A program made the translations under genes and the position numbers. The notes below the pieces were generated by a model. It ran no database searches. It worked only from the letters and a program-made list of their open reading frames with translations, and had not been told where the DNA came from. Source: Otatea glauca (Eukaryota; Streptophyta; Magnoliopsida; Poales; Poaceae). From it: a stretch of 64,000 nt of DNA. Within the stretch, counting starts at the first letter, position 1. Each line of letters begins with the position of its first letter. Location of the stretch: positions 11,095,178 through 11,159,177 of the forward strand of contig CM070717.1 of NCBI GenBank assembly GCA_036346275.1, in the 5' to 3' direction. Positions 59,367 through 64,000 of this stretch are shown here, one piece after another.

Positions 59367-61540
59367 GCCTATAGTTTAAATATTTCATTGAAAATATAAG
59401 ATTTGAATACAGATATAATGATGTTTTTTCTACTATACCATTATCTATTCTCTCTTATTTATATGTATTTATTTATTAACACATTATATCAAAATAAATT
59501 TTATATTTCTCGACGAAGAAAATAGTAAAGAAGTTTCGCTGCCAAATGTCAATGCCACGGTGTTAACTATGAAAAAAATGTTAGTACACTAATATTTTTT
59601 CATTCTCGGGCATATATGGGTCTCTGGAGTAGAAGTGTGAAAGGTAGACACGGGAAGGGGATTACAGTGGCAAAACAGCTCACCGTGGCGAGCAGAAATG
59701 TGATAGCTCAAGTTGAGAGGAAGGGACATGGAGAGCATATCCGGTGGAAACCAGGCAATTTTTTGAAAACTTGCAAACTTGGATGTGAGCCATCCGATCA
59801 TGTATCAACGGCTAGGATCTACACCTGCTTATTTTGCAAAAAGGACTCCGCCTTTACCTTCTTCTCAATCTCTCTCGGGACTTCCTTCCCTCCTCTCCCG
59901 CTGCGGTGAACTGTCGTTAGCCGCCGTGGTCTGCGCCATTACCATGGTCCGCGGTTGCCTTGCCTCACCTCAATGCGGTCCGTGCCGTCTTGCCTGGCCC
60001 TAATGCAGTCCACGTCCGTTGCCAGAGCCGTGGGAGATGGGGAAGAGACGGGAGAGTGGGGGAGAGAAGAGGAGAGCAAGATGAGGAAAAGGTGGCACGG
60101 GGGGATTTTCACAAAAACTCCTGTCTCGCGATCTGGTGTGTTGGCTCACAAATGGACTACTCACATTTTAAGTTTTTAAGTTTTCAATGTTTTGACCTGA
60201 TGTGATCTCTGGACATGAAGGCATTTGTTTCAGTTCCTATGAAGTTTGAAGAATCGGAATTCCTATGGTGTAGACGTCTAACATGTCGGACACCTCATTC
60301 ACTCCTAGAGTCGCTTACATCTTTGTTTCTATCAACCACACACTACCATAGCTCCCCACAACCCTCTATGACATGGTCGCATCCATGCGGCCGCTCCACC
60401 TTTGCCTCCGTGTGTCCCTCCTCCCACCCCACCCTCTTTTTGTTCCCATCTCCTGACGCATAGCCTCTAGCTTTCTATCCACCACGTCGTCACCCCCAGC
60501 CATGCTCGCCACTTTTGTGCTCCCTTGCGTGCCATACAAGCTGAGACCATTTGACCGGAGGGGTCGAGGGGGAGCTACAGCGGCTATTGGAGTTGCTTTT
60601 AGCAGACCTACAAAGTCATGTGGAGGGACACCTAGAGCTCTCAGCACTTGTGGAGGTGGTTATGGACCTTGACCGCACCCCGCTTGATAGTTCCCCTCTA
60701 GCAACTTTCTCGATCCACTACCACCGCCCCACTAATTGAACCGTTCCTACACTCGATCCCCTACCCTAGGGTGGGCTTGAGCATGTCGTATTCGCTATCG
60801 CTATGGTCGAAGCTCGCCTGATCTATCACCACCACGACTGAGGATAGTCAGATTTGGTATTTGTTGCAAGGTCTATTCCGGTTTGTTGCGGTCTTGCCAA
60901 ATTTGTTATGGATATGTTTCTTGGTTATTGATTTTTTTTGTTTCAACATTTTGATTTCACGCGTACAAAATTCAGCAACAACCGTTGCAGCATCGAAAGG
61001 TTTTTGCCGTAATCGATGGTTTTCATTGCACTCTTCACTAGGTGTGATGTGTCTTCTCCTATTAATTTTGTTGCAAGTGTCCCCAAAATTATTCCACACA
61101 TATTTTCATAATGTTGCATAAGTTATAAGTATCTTTCATTATTTTTTTAAAAACTTTTGTACTAGTTTATCAAGTATATCTATGTGTATGAATGAGATTT
61201 TATAATTTCAAGCTATTTTCTTTGAGATTCAAGTAATAATGTTGCATATGTCAATTTTTTTTTTTTGCATATGTTGCCTGATATGTTGCACATGAGTGTA
61301 CGATGGGAAACATATGGGTGCTAATTGTTCCCTGAGGAGTTGCTTAGGGTGGCTGGCACAGGAGGAGAATGCCTTGGATGATCAAAACACAAATTTGCAA
61401 ACATTAGTACTGCCATGAATCAATGTGTAATACACACGAATTAAACTAAATTAATTAACATTTCGTCCACACGATGACAGGTAAGCTATAAGAGAAGAAG
61501 GAAAACTATTTATATTGTGGCCGTGTTGCGCTGGGTCTAG
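59367..61540. other. Intergenic region; unclassified GC-rich and repeat-like patches
   Basis: No gene is supported. 59760-60150 and 60340-60780 are GC-rich with short ORFs on both strands and look like transposon-derived filler. 60860-61140 contains repeated TGTTGCA-type words. The right-hand ~100 bp probably form the 3' UTR of the lipase gene. Confidence 0.4.
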
Positions 61541-62179
61541 CTAGAGACTAGCGAGAGTGCGGATGTCCACTGGATAGACATCGGACGGCAGCGCGGCGCT
61601 GTACATTCTCCGGGCGACGAGGATGTTCCCCGCCTCCGTCGGATGGAAGGCGTCCCAGAAGAGGTACTCGAGCCTGTTGGGACATGGTGCCTGGAAAGGA
61701 AGGCACGTCACCTGCCCATTGTTCCTCCCTACTCCACAGCATCCTCTGTTGATTACCTTCAACCCTGAAATAATTTTCACAACTTTGTTCAGGTAATGAA
61801 GAGCGTCACACGCATGTCATTCTTTTCAACCTCCGTAAGTTGACATGAAAAGTGGTTTGGCTCGAAATGGAGAGCACATCAACGGGGCACCTGCATTCTA
61901 TATGTCAGTTTATAACACGTGCACCTAATATTTTAAAATTTTCGCCATTAACACATTGAAAAATATTTAGATTTGTCACATTTTATAATTTTAACTATTA
62001 AAAATTATGATATCAGCAATTTTTTCATCGAAAGTTCTTCCACAATATAATTTTTTGATAATTTTTCTAACATATAATTAGAAAAGGAAATGGTCAGGTG
62101 TGTGTTGAAGACTGTTTAGATTCCCAAAAACAATAAGTAAAAAAGAGCATAGAGAGTATGTAGATTCAAATTTGACATG

Positions 62180-62213
<34 letters not shown>

Positions 62214-63901
62214 TTCTTCATTAATTTTGAGTGGAATTAATAAGATAATCTAAGAGGAGAGAAGACATGAATAATGCTCTCTCCCTTCTAAATTTTTAAG
62301 TGATATGCTAGAATCCGTCCAGTACAAATATGCTTAAACCTATCTAAATTGGTTACATCAAAATTATATCATTAAAAAAAAGTCGCTTAGAAACGAACGA
62401 GGGAGGAGTGTACCGTAGGCTTCCGGTGTTTTCCCGATGTCGTCGAAGATGCCGTAAATGTTGATGTAGGTGAAATTCGCCCCCGGCAGCTTGTTGAGCT
62501 GATCCACCAATGCCATCAGATTCTGGTTGAAGAGCCTGATTGCTCCGTTGATCCGCTCGTCACATGTCACGCCGTCGGCGCTCCGCCGCGCCAGCGCGTT
62601 GGGGATGCACCCTACCTGCCCCACCCCAACCAGCGCCACCTTTCTGGCCCCAAACCTGTACAAAACCTGGACAAGAGAATAATCAAATCAAAAGCTCCAC
62701 CAGTTTAGAAAGTCATGCTACGAGTCTGAAATGTAATTGTAATGCCAGTCATTCACGGGAATATCATGTTCAAACCTTTTGACCTTATTTGAATGGATGC
62801 CAAAGATTAACAGGTCCAGGCCATGGCTGGCTATCAAGATATTGTTGAGTTTCTCTAAAAATTGATATAGTTCCGTAAAATCATTTTATTTACCATTTGA
62901 GTTATTTCAAATTTGAACTAACGAGTCACTGTCGAGCCACATTAACCTTTTTTCGTTCAAAATGAACCCAATTCAATTTTAAACCTATTATCTACCGTAA
63001 TCAAATAAATTTCGATTCAAACCTTAACAAGTTATTTTACCATTGGGTTCAAGGCCTACCCTCGTACACCCAAACAATCGACCATTGGGATCCTAGCCTA
63101 CCCTGGTACACCCAAACGCGACATCGGCTTTGCGGTCAATTCAGCCCGCACAACATATTTAGGGAAAAAGTCCATATAATATTTTAAACATTACTCAAAA
63201 ACTCCCCAAACATTGAAACCGGTTATTTAGCACCCCGACTTCTCAATATTGTTCATTTAACACCTTAAGCTAGTTCTATAGGGGAAAAGTCCATATAACA
63301 CCCTGAACTTTGCTCAAAAGTCTGTCCGATACCTCAAACTTTGAAACCGGTTATCTAGCACCTCGAACTTAATTTCCAATCCTGTTCGTTTAGCACCCCA
63401 AAACTGGTTAAAAGCTTAACGTGTTAAACGAACGGGATTAGAAAGTTCATGGTGCTAGACAACCGGTTTCAAAGTTTAGGGTATCAGAGAGACTTTTGAG
63501 CAAAGTTCAAGATGTTATATGGACTTTTACCCCTACAAAACCATTTTAAGGTGTTAAACGAACGGGATTGGAATGTTCGGGATGCTAGATAACCGGTTTC
63601 AAAGTTTAAGTGGTGGACGGACTTTTAAACAAAGTTCAAGATGTTATATACTAACTTGCAGCTGCTGGGAGTACTCGGCGACGAGCTCGTTGGCGTACTG
63701 CTGCGGCGTGAAACGGCTGCCGGTCGAGTAGAACGCCGGCATGAAGTAATTGTTGAGGTAGTCGTTGCTGCCCATGCCGACGGTGAAGATGCACTTGCCG
63801 AGGTGGTCTGCGACGGAGCCCAAGTCGCCGATGATTTGCACCAGCTGCTGCACCACCAACTGGTAGTTCTCCAGCTGGCCGGTGAATGTAATCCGTGCAC
63901 C
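61541..63901 (-). CDS. GDSL esterase/lipase, last three exons (partial, 240 aa)
   Basis: Three minus-strand exons are supported by GT-AG junctions and a continuous frame: 63656-63901, 62414-62666 and 61541-61764 (stop at 61541-61543). They encode the C-terminal 240 residues of a GDSL (SGNH) lipase, usually about 350-380 aa. The visible part has block III with GMGSNDYLNNYF (the oxyanion-hole Asn), LYRFGARKVALVGVGQVGC, NRGCCGVGRNNGQVTC, and block V WDAFHPTEAGN with the catalytic Asp-x-x-His. The catalytic Ser (GDS motif) and signal peptide are in exons beyond the right edge. Plant members are typically secreted and hydrolyse lipid or cutin-type esters; the substrate here is unknown. All visible exons look intact. 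Confidence 0.92.
62177..62212. repeat. (TA)n(CA)n microsatellite in the lipase intron
   Basis: An AT dinucleotide run followed by ACACACAC lies in the intron between the last two exons. Confidence 0.9.
63161..63651. mobile_element. Nested foldback elements in the lipase intron
   Basis: An inner foldback (63281-63535) has ~115-bp inverted arms starting GGGGAAAAGTCCATATAACA and ending with the complement. It sits in the middle of an older, more diverged outer pair of arms (63161-63275 and 63540-63651) of the same family, all sharing 'ccggttatctagcac'. No coding capacity is present. The outer right arm stops about five bases from the splice donor of exon 63656-63901. Confidence 0.75.
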
Positions 63902-64000
63902 CTACAGATGTGTTTGTTTGTGTTGCAGTGTAAATGCATGATTCATTGTCAAAGAGGAGAAAACTAGAAGTTAAGCAGCTAGCCGTGTGTGTATGCGTGA
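63902..64000 (-). other. Intron of the lipase gene at the window edge
   Basis: On the minus strand this ends in CTGTAG before the exon at 63901. The upstream exons are not in the window. Confidence 0.75.

Noticed and set aside
59760..60150. Possible Mutator-like or Pack-MULE element in the intergenic region
   Set aside because: Sub-terminal-like wording was noticed, but no convincing terminal inverted repeats or 9-bp duplication could be paired.
60848..61121. TGTTGCA-rich ORFs near 61 kb
   Set aside because: Low-complexity repeated words; no protein signal in either strand.
1..64000. A novel defence system, CRISPR array or gene cluster
   Set aside because: The content is plant retrotransposons plus two known enzyme families. 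No spacer-repeat array or clustered unknown genes were seen.

Overview
The window looks like nuclear DNA of a grass (Poaceae, probably Oryza-like). It has two intron-split host genes with GT-AG junctions and long stretches of Ty3/gypsy and Ty1/copia LTR retrotransposons of grass types. There is also a Mutator-type MITE and a foldback repeat. No rRNA, tRNA, CRISPR or bacterial-type operon was seen. About 85% of the window is transposon-derived.

Layout: (1) 1-6274 is the right-hand part of an LTR element (A) on +: 3.5 kb of T/G-rich, apparently non-coding internal sequence, then a 2.76-kb LTR containing diverged ~180-bp tandem repeats. (2) 6275-8645 is a patchwork: a GGCCCG-rich block, a minus-strand copia LTR/PBS/leader fragment, a degenerate ~45-bp periodic block and a ~16-bp minisatellite. 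(3) 9477-14380 (minus) is a complete six-exon gene for a 234-aa histidine phosphatase (phosphoglycerate-mutase-like). (4) 14622-14782 is a MITE with 9-bp target duplications. (5) 15174-59361 is one 44-kb nest. A small Reina-like chromovirus (H, about 5.4 kb without its guests, target duplication ATAAG) contains three guests: a CRM-like gypsy (B, 15921-23336, minus), a Tekay/RIRE3-like gypsy with 3.6-kb LTRs (C, 23398-36337, minus, target duplication GCATA), and a Sirevirus-like copia tandem LTR-int-LTR-int-LTR (D, 39312-57727, plus). (6) 59367-61540 is intergenic. (7) 61541-63901 (minus) holds the last three exons of a GDSL esterase/lipase gene whose 5' end lies beyond the window; its intron contains nested foldback repeats reaching the splice donor.

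The host genes are unrelated single-copy-style genes and show no operon-like cooperation. All retrotransposon coding regions are broken by stops or frameshifts. Part of this damage is suspicious: differences between near-identical copies (C LTRs, D internal copies) fall repeatedly on CAG/CTG trinucleotides that read as CG-type strings in one copy. This suggests a base-calling problem at CHG-methylated sites rather than evolution, so frameshifts at 47-54 kb and in the C LTRs should not be taken at face value.
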